Under the pieces are notes generated by a model. The model was not told the DNA's origin and did not search any database. It saw nothing but the letters and a program-made list of their open reading frames with translations. This document shows positions 51,897 to 60,826 of a DNA stretch of 64,000 nucleotides, one piece after another. Each line of letters starts with the position of its first letter. The stretch's first letter is position 1. Origin of the DNA: CAVSRC01 sp963785065 (lineage in GTDB: Bacteria > Pseudomonadota > Alphaproteobacteria > Rhizobiales > Kaistiaceae); the NCBI GenBank assembly GCA_963785065.1, contig CAWATX010000001.1:1-64000 (forward strand), read 5' to 3'. The translations under genes were made by a program, and so were the position numbers.

Positions 51897-54157
51897 GTGA
51901 CCGGCAGGTCTCGATCCGCATCGGCGTCACCGGCAAGGAAGACGTCAAGCGGGCGTTCGACGAGGTTGGTAAGGCGGGCACCGATGCCTTCGGCAAGGTC
52001 GGCACGGCCATGGATTCGGCCGGCAGTGCTGCCGACCGGGAGACACAGCGCCTGCAGCGGCTTGCCGCAGCGGCACGGCAGGCCGCAGCCGCCGACGCCG
52101 CTCAGAGCAGCTTCAACCAGTCGCTCGGGATTGGCGCCCCAGCGAAGTCGGCCCGCGAATCGGCGAAGATCTTCGAGGATACGGCCAAGGCTTCGGCCGA
52201 CCTCGAGGCGCGGACCAAGACGCTGAGGGCCCAGATCGATCCACTGGGTGCCGCGCAGGACCGCCTCAATGACGAGATCGCCAATGCCGGCGGGCTGCTC
52301 AAGGCGGGCACGATCACCGATGTCGAGCACGCGGCTGCGGTGGCGCTCGCCGAAAGGAACTACCAGGCCGCGGCCGATGCCATCCGCAAGTACGGTGGCG
52401 ACGCGACACTCACCAGCCATCAGGTGCTGGTCCTCGGTTCGGCCGCCCGACGCACGATCGAGACGATCATCGCCGGGCAGAACCCGCTCCGGATGCTGAG
52501 CATCGAGGGCATCAGGGTATCGGCGGCGTTTGGTGAAGGCGGACTTTCCGGTCTGCTCAAGGGGGTGGCGCAGGGCCTGCTCGGCCTCCTGACGTCGACG
52601 ACCGTAGTGGTCGGAGGGCTTTCAGCCATCGCGCTCGGAGCCGGCTATGCCACCAACCGCTACCTTGTCTCTGAGAAGGAACTCGAAACCTCGCTCGGAG
52701 GCATGGGCCGGGCTGCCGGTGCCACGATCGACCAGCTAAATAAAATCGCCGACACAGCCTCGAAGACGGGTCACGTGTCGGTCGCTGCCGCGCGGGAGAT
52801 GGAGGAGGCATTCCTCCATACCGGGCGGATCGGGGTGTCGAGCTTCGATGACCTCATCGAGATTGCCAAGAACTATGCCGCGACCACCCAGCAGGACATC
52901 GGTAAAGCCGTCGAGCAGCTCGCCGAGGCGTTTGCCGATCCGGCGAGCGGCGCCGATACGCTCAATGCCCGCCTCGGGTTCCTCGACGACCGGACGCGGC
53001 AATATATCAAGACGCTGGCGGCTCAGAACGATCTGACCGGCGCCCAGCGTGTTTTGCTGGATGCGCTAAAGCCGGCCCTGCTTGATGCCGCTGATACGAC
53101 CGTCGCGCTCGGTCGTGCCTGGGACTTCGTCAAGCGGAACGCCTCCGACGCCGTCGATGCCATCGGCGCCGCCATCAGCCGCGCGACCTATCCGAGCCTA
53201 CAACAGCAGCTCGAGGACCTTGAAAGCGAGCGCACCGATGCCGCGTCGCTTGGCGGGCGGTACGTTCCGGGCGCCTTGGGGCTACCGGCCTTCCAGCCGG
53301 CCCGTCCGCTCACCGCAATCGATGCCGATATCGCCAACGTCAAACGGCAGATTGCCGAGGTCGAACGGAAAGCGGCGGATGCGAAAGCCGACGCGCTGGC
53401 GACACGCACCTCGACGGTTGCCGGCGACCTGGCGCGCAGCCTGACCCCTGGGTTCAACGAGCTCCAGGCGCTCAAGGAGCAGCAGGCGCAACTCGCCGCG
53501 GCTCTTAATAGTTCGCTGGCCCGGCAAAAGGTCGCCGACCTCAGCCAAGTCGCGGCCGCCTACGATGCGGTGAGCCGGGCGGTTTTGACTTGGCTCGATC
53601 CGGCAGAGAAGGCCCGGCTTCTCGACGAACTGGAGATCAAGGCGCTCAATGCCCGCACGCCTGCCGAAAAAGCGGCCATCGCCGAAGAGCGGCGGCGTAT
53701 CGAGCTGTCCGGCGCGGCGGTCACCGCTGCCACGGCCGAAGCCGACATCACGCAGGCGGGCGCCAAAGCATCGGCGGACGCGACCAACCTGCCCACGGTC
53801 TCCTCAGTCGGCGGCATCCTTGGGAGCATCCTCAAAGGGATTGGCGTTGGCCACTCCGGCGGTATGGCCGACCGGCTCTCCAATACCCGCGACGTACCCC
53901 TGGCGCTCTTCCACTTTGCGCCGCGGCTGCACGACGGCGCCTATCTCTCACCCGACGAAGTCCCGGCAATCCTCCAGCGGGGAGAACGTGTGCTCTCGCG
54001 CGAAGAGACACGTCGCTACGACGCCCGCGGACGCGATGCCCAGCCGGCCGTCTACGTCACCATCCAGACGCCGAGCCCGACGGCTTTCCAGGCAAGCCGG
54101 ACCCAAGTCGCCGCCGACCTTGCCCGCGCCGTGCGTGCCGGCATGCGGGGACTCTGA
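51893..54157 (+). CDS. Phage tail tape-measure protein
   Basis: A 754-residue protein with long helical, Ala/Gln/Glu-rich regions: an N-terminal coiled stretch (EDVKRAFDEVGKAGTDAFG, ETQRLQRLAAAARQ). A central hydrophobic segment near residues ~200-260 (GLLKGVAQGLLGLLTSTTVVVGG) resembles the membrane-interacting part. It ends with GGMADRLSNTRDVP and EVPAILQRGERVLSREE, a tape-measure C-terminal motif. It sets tail length and channels DNA. The start overlaps the chaperone stop by 4 nt. Confidence 0.85.
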   Translation: MSDRQVSIRIGVTGKEDVKRAFDEVGKAGTDAFGKVGTAMDSAGSAADRETQRLQRLAAAARQAAAADAAQSSFNQSLGIGAPAKSARESAKIFEDTAKASADLEARTKTLRAQIDPLGAAQDRLNDEIANAGGLLKAGTITDVEHAAAVALAERNYQAAADAIRKYGGDATLTSHQVLVLGSAARRTIETIIAGQNPLRMLSIEGIRVSAAFGEGGLSGLLKGVAQGLLGLLTSTTVVVGGLSAIALGAGYATNRYLVSEKELETSLGGMGRAAGATIDQLNKIADTASKTGHVSVAAAREMEEAFLHTGRIGVSSFDDLIEIAKNYAATTQQDIGKAVEQLAEAFADPASGADTLNARLGFLDDRTRQYIKTLAAQNDLTGAQRVLLDALKPALLDAADTTVALGRAWDFVKRNASDAVDAIGAAISRATYPSLQQQLEDLESERTDAASLGGRYVPGALGLPAFQPARPLTAIDADIANVKRQIAEVERKAADAKADALATRTSTVAGDLARSLTPGFNELQALKEQQAQLAAALNSSLARQKVADLSQVAAAYDAVSRAVLTWLDPAEKARLLDELEIKALNARTPAEKAAIAEERRRIELSGAAVTAATAEADITQAGAKASADATNLPTVSSVGGILGSILKGIGVGHSGGMADRLSNTRDVPLALFHFAPRLHDGAYLSPDEVPAILQRGERVLSREETRRYDARGRDAQPAVYVTIQTPSPTAFQASRTQVAADLARAVRAGMRGL

Positions 54158-54160
54158 CCG

Positions 54161-54751
54161 ATGCCCCAGCCCTTCCTCGACATTTCATTCCCACCGTATG
54201 TCGCACGCGGCGCCACCGGAGGCCCGGGCTTCATGACCACGGTCGTCACCCTCGGCTCAGGCGCCGAGCAGCGCAACATCCTCTGGGCGAACTCGCGGGG
54301 AAAGTGGAACATCTCGACCGGCATCCGTACGCGCGAGCAGATGCTGGCGGTGATCGCCCATTTCCACGTCGTGAAGGGCAGAAGCTATTCATTTCGCTTC
54401 AAGGACTGGAATGACTACGACGCGATCGACACGCCAATGGTCGAGGTGTCTCCGAGCGTCTGGCAGCTGGTCAAGCGCTACAACGTCGGCGGCTACGAGC
54501 ACGTCCGCACGATCACCAAGCCGGCTATCGGCTCTGTCGCCATCAAAATTAGTGGCACGCCGGTCACCCCGTCGTCGATCGACCATCAGACCGGCCTGGT
54601 GTCGTTCGGGGCGGCACCCGGGTCGGCGCCGACCGCCTCGTTCCAGTTTGATGTACCAGTCCGCTTCGACACGGATTCGCTGCCCGTCCAGGCGAATGCC
54701 TGGGATCAGCAGGTGGTCACCGAGATCGATCTGGTGGAGGTGCTGGAGTGA
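54161..54751 (+). CDS. DUF2460 distal tail protein (RcGTA gp12-like)
   Basis: A 196-residue protein: FLDISFPPYVARGATGGPGF, then KWNISTGIRTREQMLAVIAHF and FRFKDWNDYDA. These are DUF2460 hallmarks. It is 3 nt after the tape measure. In gene-transfer agents and related phages DUF2460 is normally followed directly by DUF2163; here 6 kb of cargo separates them. Confidence 0.85.
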   Translation: MPQPFLDISFPPYVARGATGGPGFMTTVVTLGSGAEQRNILWANSRGKWNISTGIRTREQMLAVIAHFHVVKGRSYSFRFKDWNDYDAIDTPMVEVSPSVWQLVKRYNVGGYEHVRTITKPAIGSVAIKISGTPVTPSSIDHQTGLVSFGAAPGSAPTASFQFDVPVRFDTDSLPVQANAWDQQVVTEIDLVEVLE

Positions 54752-54923
54752 TCTCGTTGTCTCGTGACGGACCACTAAGTGATCGTGGCAATGCCGTAAC
54801 CCCAGTGGCGTCGTTGACTTTCTAGCGCGCCTAGCCGAGTTCGTGTTTGCCATTGTGTCCGCAACCGGACCTCAGGTTGATACAATCCGTTACGGTTGAT
54901 GTTGGGCCGCGCGAGAACGGGTA

Positions 54924-56177
54924 ATGCAGATAGATTCGCTATTTCGGACGGGGAAGATCCTTGAGGACGCCATCAACGCGGCACCAAACCCAAAGCCAAC
55001 TGCGAGCGACAAGTCTAATTTTGGCAAGCTGGCAAGCCTATATACGGCCTTTTCGAGCGACTTCGCCGCCTATGCCCTAGACATATGCCTTCGGCATGGA
55101 TGGACACGAATCGCAGATCCTTTCAGCGGCATGGGAACGCTGGCCGACGCGGGGCGCGCCCGTCCGATAAGCCTCCAACTCAGCGACATCAGCCCCTTCG
55201 CGGTTCTGTCGGGCGCATTTCGCTCGGCTTCCGCCGAAGACATCCGAAGAAGTATCGGACTGTTGAAAACACTTTCGGCCCGCAGTGTAGCAGATGACGA
55301 GCGTGGTTTTTTTTCGGAATTGTTCAGTGCAATAGCGGCCAGCACAGAAACTAGCATTGCTGCCGCCCTAGTCACTCCATCAACGCCAGAGCACCGACTT
55401 ACAGCCCTCACCATATACTTGGCGGCTTTAAGTCGAATTCGGCTCTATAAGCGGTTCGCCGGCTCGAACCCCACTTGGATAAGACGCCCCGAAACAGTGG
55501 CTGATACGGCATCAACCCGTGAGTCGATCGGTGCCACGATTATGGCTGCGCTCGAGTTCACCGAGCGTCTGCCGGCTCTCCACTCCGAGAACCGCACCGC
55601 CTCAAATTGGTTAGGAATTCAAGATCAGGCGATTAGCCCTGGGAGCCTGGACGCTATTTTGACGTCGCCACCTTACGCCAATCGCACGGACTACATACGA
55701 CACTATTTGCCGGCTTCGGAATTGCTCTTAGCCTCAGCCAACATGGACGAGCGACCAATCAGAGCTAAACAGATTGGCACCCCCTTGATCCGAGAACTAC
55801 TGCCGGAGCCGCAGCTGCCAACATCAGTGATGGAGCTACTTCACAAAATACGCACCCATTCGAGCTACGCCTCAGAACGTTATTACTACAAAGGCTTTCT
55901 ATACTATTTCTCAGACATGGCCGCCGCGCTTGCTCGCATGCACCGTTGGCTGCGTCGGCGGGGCTTTTTGTTGTTGGTCGTCCAAGACACCTATTACAAG
56001 GAGGTGCATATCCCGACGGCTGACATGATCATCGACTTAGCGACGGCGGTCGGCTTCAAGCCCGTAGGACGTCGTGACTGGCGAGTTCGACAGCACCTCT
56101 CGCAGCTCAGTCCTCACTCGCGGCGGATGATACCCAATCGCGTACTCAGCGAGTCGGTCATCGGGTTTAGTAGATAG
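54924..56177 (+). CDS. SPPY-type DNA methyltransferase-like protein (cargo)
   Basis: A 417-residue protein. An N-terminal SAM site (IADPFSGMGTLADAG, residues ~66-80) is followed, after a helical region, by the catalytic motif ILTSPPYANRTDY (~248-260). TSPPY after FxGxG suggests an amino-methyltransferase related to N4-cytosine enzymes. ERYYYKGFLYYFSDMAAALARMH and FLLLVVQDTYYKEVH are typical of these enzymes. It opens the cargo inside the tail operon and converges on the unknown minus-strand gene with an 11-nt overlap. It may act in restriction, in DNA modification or as a regulator. Confidence 0.75.
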   Translation: MQIDSLFRTGKILEDAINAAPNPKPTASDKSNFGKLASLYTAFSSDFAAYALDICLRHGWTRIADPFSGMGTLADAGRARPISLQLSDISPFAVLSGAFRSASAEDIRRSIGLLKTLSARSVADDERGFFSELFSAIAASTETSIAAALVTPSTPEHRLTALTIYLAALSRIRLYKRFAGSNPTWIRRPETVADTASTRESIGATIMAALEFTERLPALHSENRTASNWLGIQDQAISPGSLDAILTSPPYANRTDYIRHYLPASELLLASANMDERPIRAKQIGTPLIRELLPEPQLPTSVMELLHKIRTHSSYASERYYYKGFLYYFSDMAAALARMHRWLRRRGFLLLVVQDTYYKEVHIPTADMIIDLATAVGFKPVGRRDWRVRQHLSQLSPHSRRMIPNRVLSESVIGFSR

Positions 56178-57120
56178 CCTTCTGAAAATGAGGTTCCTGA
56201 TACCATCCATACTGGGGTTCCGTGTAGGACCGGCAAAACTCGACAAAGGCGCAGCAGATTGGCGAGAGTGCCCGGACATTCGCGGGCAGGTCATCTAGTG
56301 GGGGGTCAACGCAGTGAGGCATGTTCGGGGTGCAAATGCTGCGACCGATTTGCCATTCGACGTGGTTCAGAGTGGCGATGTCGAGACCGGCATAAAAAGC
56401 AGTCAGATTCATAGCTTCCTCGACCGTCCGCCGTAAGAGCTTCACCAAACGGGCCCGGGCGGCGGTGCCCGGACTACGAAGCTGCTGGCGAATTGAGTCG
56501 TCAGTTGGGTAAACGCGCCCATTGCGGATGTACAGCCGCAGTATATGGTACTCAACCGCTGGGCGCAGATTTTCTGGGTCTTTGAAGATAATAATATTCT
56601 CGCGATGCAAATCATGCGCAAGGACCCTGATCTTCTTCTCGAGTTCATCTTCAGAAAACGCGGAAACTGATCTCATCACATCATAAAATCCTCCCCCGCC
56701 CTCCAAGCGTCGATCAATCATAAGCTTATGTAGCTGGCCCGTTGCGTTTAGAAAAAGCAATTCATTAGCTGTTCTACGAAATATCTTTGCTCGTTGCTGA
56801 CTACGCACGCGGTCCGGCTTTGGATATGACGCAAGCAGTGCTTGAATTTCGGCTGCCCTAACAGTCGCAAGACGCTCCAATTTCTCCTCAGGACTAGGCA
56901 ACAGCCAAGATGCCATGGCATTCTGGAGAAAGTCCCAATTGAACTGGTGACAAATAGAAACAAATAACGCTTTGAACACGAACTGAGATAAAGGCGGCAG
57001 TTCAGACCAAGCCTCAACGACTGTGTGCGGTCGAAATTCTCGCAAGACAATCGCAGCCTCGCGACAGCGAAACTGATCGATACTGAATGGATTTCCACTA
57101 AGCGCCCGGTCAATCGTCAT
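56167..57120 (-). CDS. Unknown protein with C-x6-C motif
   Basis: A 317-residue protein, mostly helical. Near the C-terminus (residues ~245-300) it reads LNHVEWQIGRSIC, followed six residues later by another Cys (C-x6-C), then ICCAFVEFC. The WQIGRSIC context is faintly reminiscent of the cluster region of endonuclease III-type glycosylases, but the usual C-x6-C-x2-C-x5-C is not complete. HDLHRENIIIFKDPENLRP (~165-185) is notable. The ATG at 57120 lies inside the 3' end of the RibA-like gene (11-nt overlap), so the two are coupled. Function is not assigned; a DNA repair or modification role is speculation. Confidence 0.55.
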   Translation of the reverse strand: MTIDRALSGNPFSIDQFRCREAAIVLREFRPHTVVEAWSELPPLSQFVFKALFVSICHQFNWDFLQNAMASWLLPSPEEKLERLATVRAAEIQALLASYPKPDRVRSQQRAKIFRRTANELLFLNATGQLHKLMIDRRLEGGGGFYDVMRSVSAFSEDELEKKIRVLAHDLHRENIIIFKDPENLRPAVEYHILRLYIRNGRVYPTDDSIRQQLRSPGTAARARLVKLLRRTVEEAMNLTAFYAGLDIATLNHVEWQIGRSICTPNMPHCVDPPLDDLPANVRALSPICCAFVEFCRSYTEPQYGWYQEPHFQKAIY

Positions 57121-57694
57121 CAAGGTGGCCCAAATGCTCTCTCTTGTGCGCCAGATAGGCCTCTCGTTCTGGTGTCATTGCAATTTTAAGCTTCACGCGT
57201 TCTACGGTGTAGCCGGCACCCTCTAGGGCAGATATTTTCCGAGGATTCGATGATGCGAGCTTGATGTTTCTGCCACTGAAGATCTGCTTCAGCGCAGCGA
57301 TGTGTTTGGCAAAATCACGAAGGTCAGGCTCATGGCCCAAAGCTTTGAACGCTTCTTTGGTTGAAAGGCCCTTGTCGTCCTGCAGCGCGATTGCCCGTAT
57401 CTTGTCGACGATGCCGGCTCCGCGTCCCTCCTCCCAGGCGTATATGAGAATACCACCTTCCTCGCAGATGAGCTTAAGTGCGGCATCGATCTGCGCGCCG
57501 CAATCGCAGTTGACGGCATGGAACGCCTCGCCGAACACGCAAGACGATTGAAATCGAACCACTGGTATTTCGGGAACGGTGGCGCTGGTGGCCACCACAA
57601 GCGACTGACCATTCACATCTACCACCCTCACGCGTAAGCTTCCATTCGGCGTCGGGATGGTCACAACGTCCTGACTATCTGCTTGATTTGTCAT
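57110..57694 (-). CDS. GTP cyclohydrolase II (RibA) paralogue with Tyr-to-Ile change
   Basis: A 194-residue GCH II-like protein. The zinc cysteines (C52, C63, C65 in SSCVFGEAFHAVNCDCGAQ), IYAWEEGRGAGI, DKIRAIALQDDKG, DLRDF (D124, R126) and SSNPRKI match E. coli RibA positions. By alignment from memory the active-site Tyr105 of E. coli (AYALQ) is Ile102 here. In a Streptomyces paralogue, replacing that tyrosine (by methionine) is reported to stop the reaction at the formylated pyrimidine (FAPy). An altered product is therefore likely. It is not in a riboflavin operon; it is coupled to the C-x6-C gene and divergent from the NTPase gene, with starts only 21 bp apart. An AAGGTGG site precedes its ATG. 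Confidence 0.75.
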   Translation of the reverse strand: MTNQADSQDVVTIPTPNGSLRVRVVDVNGQSLVVATSATVPEIPVVRFQSSCVFGEAFHAVNCDCGAQIDAALKLICEEGGILIYAWEEGRGAGIVDKIRAIALQDDKGLSTKEAFKALGHEPDLRDFAKHIAALKQIFSGRNIKLASSNPRKISALEGAGYTVERVKLKIAMTPEREAYLAHKREHLGHLDDD

Positions 57695-57715
57695 TTTTGC
57701 CACCTTCAGTGTGAA

Positions 57716-59995
57716 ATGAGTTCCGCCCCGCCAATTCTGCCTGAGGGTCCAAATGGCGATCTTTTTGGTCGCCAACCAGTGCTTGATCTGGTGGACCAAG
57801 ATATTGAACGCGGGCGGACCCTCTTTGGTCTGGAGGGCGCGAGCGGGGTCGGAAAATCGTCGCTGCTCACGGCCATCTCAAGGCGCCTCGGAGCCATGGG
57901 ATTTTCCGGAATTGCTAACCTAAATGCTGCTCAACTTACAAGCGAAGAACTGGCCATCGCCGCAATTTACGTGCAACTCCAAAACCTTGGTCGAGACCCC
58001 GAAGCATTCATCGCTGCTTTGAAAAAGCGGATCGCAACCGACCTTCCACAAGCCCTGCGGACGATATTTGCCGCAGTGGCGGCTGATGTTGCGAAGCTTG
58101 CGACGGACAAAGCCGAAAACACGATTGGAGCGGTCCAAGGGGTCATCTCCGGTGAAGGGACGGAGCCCACCGTTGCAAAGCAACTTTCGATGCTCGAAAG
58201 AGATAATCTGCGCTTCTTTCTTGGCGAATTTTTGCAGGCGCTCGTGGACGGTGGGAGCGACTCTGTTATTGCGATTGATAATTTCGACGCGGCCGACGCC
58301 GGGTTAGTGTCGTTGGTGCGATTTATGGTCAAGTCCCGGCCGCAGCGAATTGCTATCGTCCTCGCGCACAACAATGAAGTCCGCGACAACACCGATTGGG
58401 ACAACACCGTCGCTGACCTTCGGGCGCGTGGCGGGCGGGTCCTACAGGTGACGCCTCTGGAGCGGCCAGCAATCAGCGAATGGTTCAATAGCGAAATTGG
58501 TCGATGGCCAACGGAAACGGAACTCAATACCATTGAAGCGTCCACGCATGGACGAGCGATGGCAATCCGGCTTGCCATTGACGCGATCCATGACGGTTCT
58601 GAACAACCCATCCAGCCCGACTACGCGGGATATTATGAGCGCTCGCGGCGCGGGTTGAGTTCTGACGCTCGAACGGTTGCTGAGCTCCTTGCCGTGATCA
58701 ACCGTGATGCCTTGGTGCCGCAGGATATGCTGGCCGCCGCCGCGGAGAATATGAATGTCGACAATATCGGACCGGCCCTTGACGATTTGCGCGACCGGCG
58801 CCTGTTGAAGGAGACGGGTCAAAACATCGCTCTTGCTCACTCTCTAGCTCAAAACTCGTGGCTCGGGACGATCAACACTCCTCGTTTAGGACGTCTTGCC
58901 CAAGCCTGGTTTGCGGTAGTTCAAGCGTATGACATTGCGCGGCTAACAGCGCCCGAGACGACCGGACTGATCCCTATCATCACTGGCCCACTTATCGGGC
59001 ACAGGGTCCCGGCCGAGATTGCTGAGATAGGGGAGCGACTAATCGCCGTCGGGCAAGTGCGGCCCGGGCTTGAGTTGATCGATAGGATCTGGAAATTCAA
59101 GGCCGAAGGTAGCACTGGAGGGGGCGAGGTGCTTCAGCATGCAATCATTGCGGCCCGCACGCGCCTCGAGCTCGGGCGCTACGGAGAAGTCGACGAGCCG
59201 CTTGCCTACGCGGCGCGCTGGGCAAGCGATCCTGACGCCAGGGTTCAGGTGCTGTTGCTACAAATGAATCTCGCGCTTCGGCGAAACGTCTATCCCGCAA
59301 TCTGGGAGTTTGCACGCCAGCTTGAGGGGGAAACAGAACGAACAACCGCAGCAAAGATCGAGGCCGAACACACGGTCAATGTCGCCTATCGCGATCTGCT
59401 GGATTTGGATGGGATTAGGGCCTCTTGTGCTCGGCTTCTAGCATTTCGCGAGATCTGCGGGGAGCAACACCGAAACTCGATTGACCGCACGCTTGCGCGA
59501 TCGTTTGCCAAACTCGGTGAAAACGAGACGGCCCTCACGCACGCTAAAGCCGCGGTCGATTCCAGCGCAGCTCTGGGATCGATCCGAGTCGTCGGGAATT
59601 CACACCTGGCGTTAGCCGAAGTGTTGCGATACCGGAGTGAGTTCCAGCCAGCGATTAGCGCCTATCGACATGCCGCATCCATAGCCAGGGCAACTGGCAA
59701 TCGCGACTCTCAGCTCTGGTCGCTCTTGGGCGAAGCCGCCGCGCATATCGAGGCTGATTCACCTGCCCGAGCGTCGGGACCTCTAGGGGAGATCGCAGCT
59801 CTTCTTGCGGAGCAAGGCTACGATCATCCGTTGGAGACTGCACACGCTGGGTTGCTTGCCCTGCTAGCCGGTGATTCGGCTGCGCCCGCAGCGGAAGTCT
59901 TACTAAATTACGATCAGCTGGGCATAACATGGGTGGGGCCATTCCTTCGTGGATTCCAAGCGTCGAAACAGCTTTCCGGTCCAACACCGATCTAG
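57716..59995 (+). CDS. STAND-like NTPase with C-terminal TPR-like repeats
   Basis: A 759-residue protein. Walker A GASGVGKSS (residues 41-49) and Walker B VIAIDNFD (184-191) define a P-loop NTPase. The remainder is helical: LRFFLGEFLQALVDGG, and from ~430 regular TPR-like helices (e.g. AIIAARTRLELGRYGEVDEPL, SRSFAKLGENETALTHAKAA-type repeats). The layout (NTPase then repeats) is that of STAND signalling proteins, which oligomerise on sensing a target; no effector domain is seen in front. Divergent from the RibA-like gene with 21 bp between starts, so expression is probably coordinated. The ATG at 57716 lacks a strong ribosome site. Confidence 0.65.
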   Translation: MSSAPPILPEGPNGDLFGRQPVLDLVDQDIERGRTLFGLEGASGVGKSSLLTAISRRLGAMGFSGIANLNAAQLTSEELAIAAIYVQLQNLGRDPEAFIAALKKRIATDLPQALRTIFAAVAADVAKLATDKAENTIGAVQGVISGEGTEPTVAKQLSMLERDNLRFFLGEFLQALVDGGSDSVIAIDNFDAADAGLVSLVRFMVKSRPQRIAIVLAHNNEVRDNTDWDNTVADLRARGGRVLQVTPLERPAISEWFNSEIGRWPTETELNTIEASTHGRAMAIRLAIDAIHDGSEQPIQPDYAGYYERSRRGLSSDARTVAELLAVINRDALVPQDMLAAAAENMNVDNIGPALDDLRDRRLLKETGQNIALAHSLAQNSWLGTINTPRLGRLAQAWFAVVQAYDIARLTAPETTGLIPIITGPLIGHRVPAEIAEIGERLIAVGQVRPGLELIDRIWKFKAEGSTGGGEVLQHAIIAARTRLELGRYGEVDEPLAYAARWASDPDARVQVLLLQMNLALRRNVYPAIWEFARQLEGETERTTAAKIEAEHTVNVAYRDLLDLDGIRASCARLLAFREICGEQHRNSIDRTLARSFAKLGENETALTHAKAAVDSSAALGSIRVVGNSHLALAEVLRYRSEFQPAISAYRHAASIARATGNRDSQLWSLLGEAAAHIEADSPARASGPLGEIAALLAEQGYDHPLETAHAGLLALLAGDSAAPAAEVLLNYDQLGITWVGPFLRGFQASKQLSGPTPI

Positions 59996-60001
59996 CCTAG
60001 C

Positions 60002-60631
60002 CTAAGCTTCGTGCCAGTGAGCCAGGGTCGCGGTGACCAGATCGTCAATGGTACCGGTATTCCAGATCTCCGCGGAACGCGGCGCGTCAGGCCAGTGGAA
60101 TTCGGTCTCGTGTATCGGGTGCCAACCTAACAAACCCCTTCCGCGCAGCACTCTGTGCAGGCCTGAACGATAGTAGGCTTGATCAAGAACAGTCCTTGTG
60201 CGCTCCTTTTCAGGCCTACGGATAGTGAGAATAAGCCCACCAAAATTCTGAACAACTGCCCAGTCATTGGGAAAACGCAAATCGTCTATCACGACAGGCG
60301 ACGGGTCCGAATTCTCACGAAGGTACCGCTCAAGGCGAAATTTAATCGCGTTGGCCCAAAGATCGGGTGTGATCATGTTGCGGCCCCAATCGGTGCCGAG
60401 CGAGCTCAATGCTTCGCGAGCAGACTTTCCACCGAGAAGTTGTTGCGGTCGTGAACGCTGGTCGGGCGTTCCAGCAACATCCTCTTCCGACAACCCAAGC
60501 GCCAAGAGCATGTCCTTCAGCGGCCGGCCCATGTGATAGTTGAGAAAGCCGTGATCACGAGTGAGGCGGCGAGCCAAGGTTGTCTTTCCAGAGCCGGTTG
60601 CCCCAACGAGGCCGAGGATTCGGTAGTCCAT
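60002..60631 (-). CDS. dNMP kinase-like P-loop kinase
   Basis: A 209-residue kinase. Walker A LVGATGSGKTTLARRL (residues ~8-23) is followed by GFLNYHMGRPLKDMLLALG. The pattern ALSSLGTDWGRNMITPDLWANA and VVIDDLRFPNDWAVV resembles phage T4-type deoxynucleoside monophosphate kinases. It could phosphorylate a modified or ordinary dNMP. It converges on the NTPase gene (6 nt between stops) and is the last cargo gene before the tail operon resumes. Confidence 0.7.
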   Translation of the reverse strand: MDYRILGLVGATGSGKTTLARRLTRDHGFLNYHMGRPLKDMLLALGLSEEDVAGTPDQRSRPQQLLGGKSAREALSSLGTDWGRNMITPDLWANAIKFRLERYLRENSDPSPVVIDDLRFPNDWAVVQNFGGLILTIRRPEKERTRTVLDQAYYRSGLHRVLRGRGLLGWHPIHETEFHWPDAPRSAEIWNTGTIDDLVTATLAHWHEA

Positions 60632-60826
60632 TCACACGGCCTCATTTTCTGCTGCAACAACGGGCATAGACCGATCAACAAAGGCCAACAACGGCCGTAG
60701 ACCCTACACGAGGTCGGAGCATTGCAGGGAAACCTCGTCGCTGTGCTGTCCCGAAGGCCCAATCGCATATCCAATCTTAGCGACTAAACGCAACCGGCGC
60801 CTTTAGCTAAAGCTTGAGCTTCTTTG

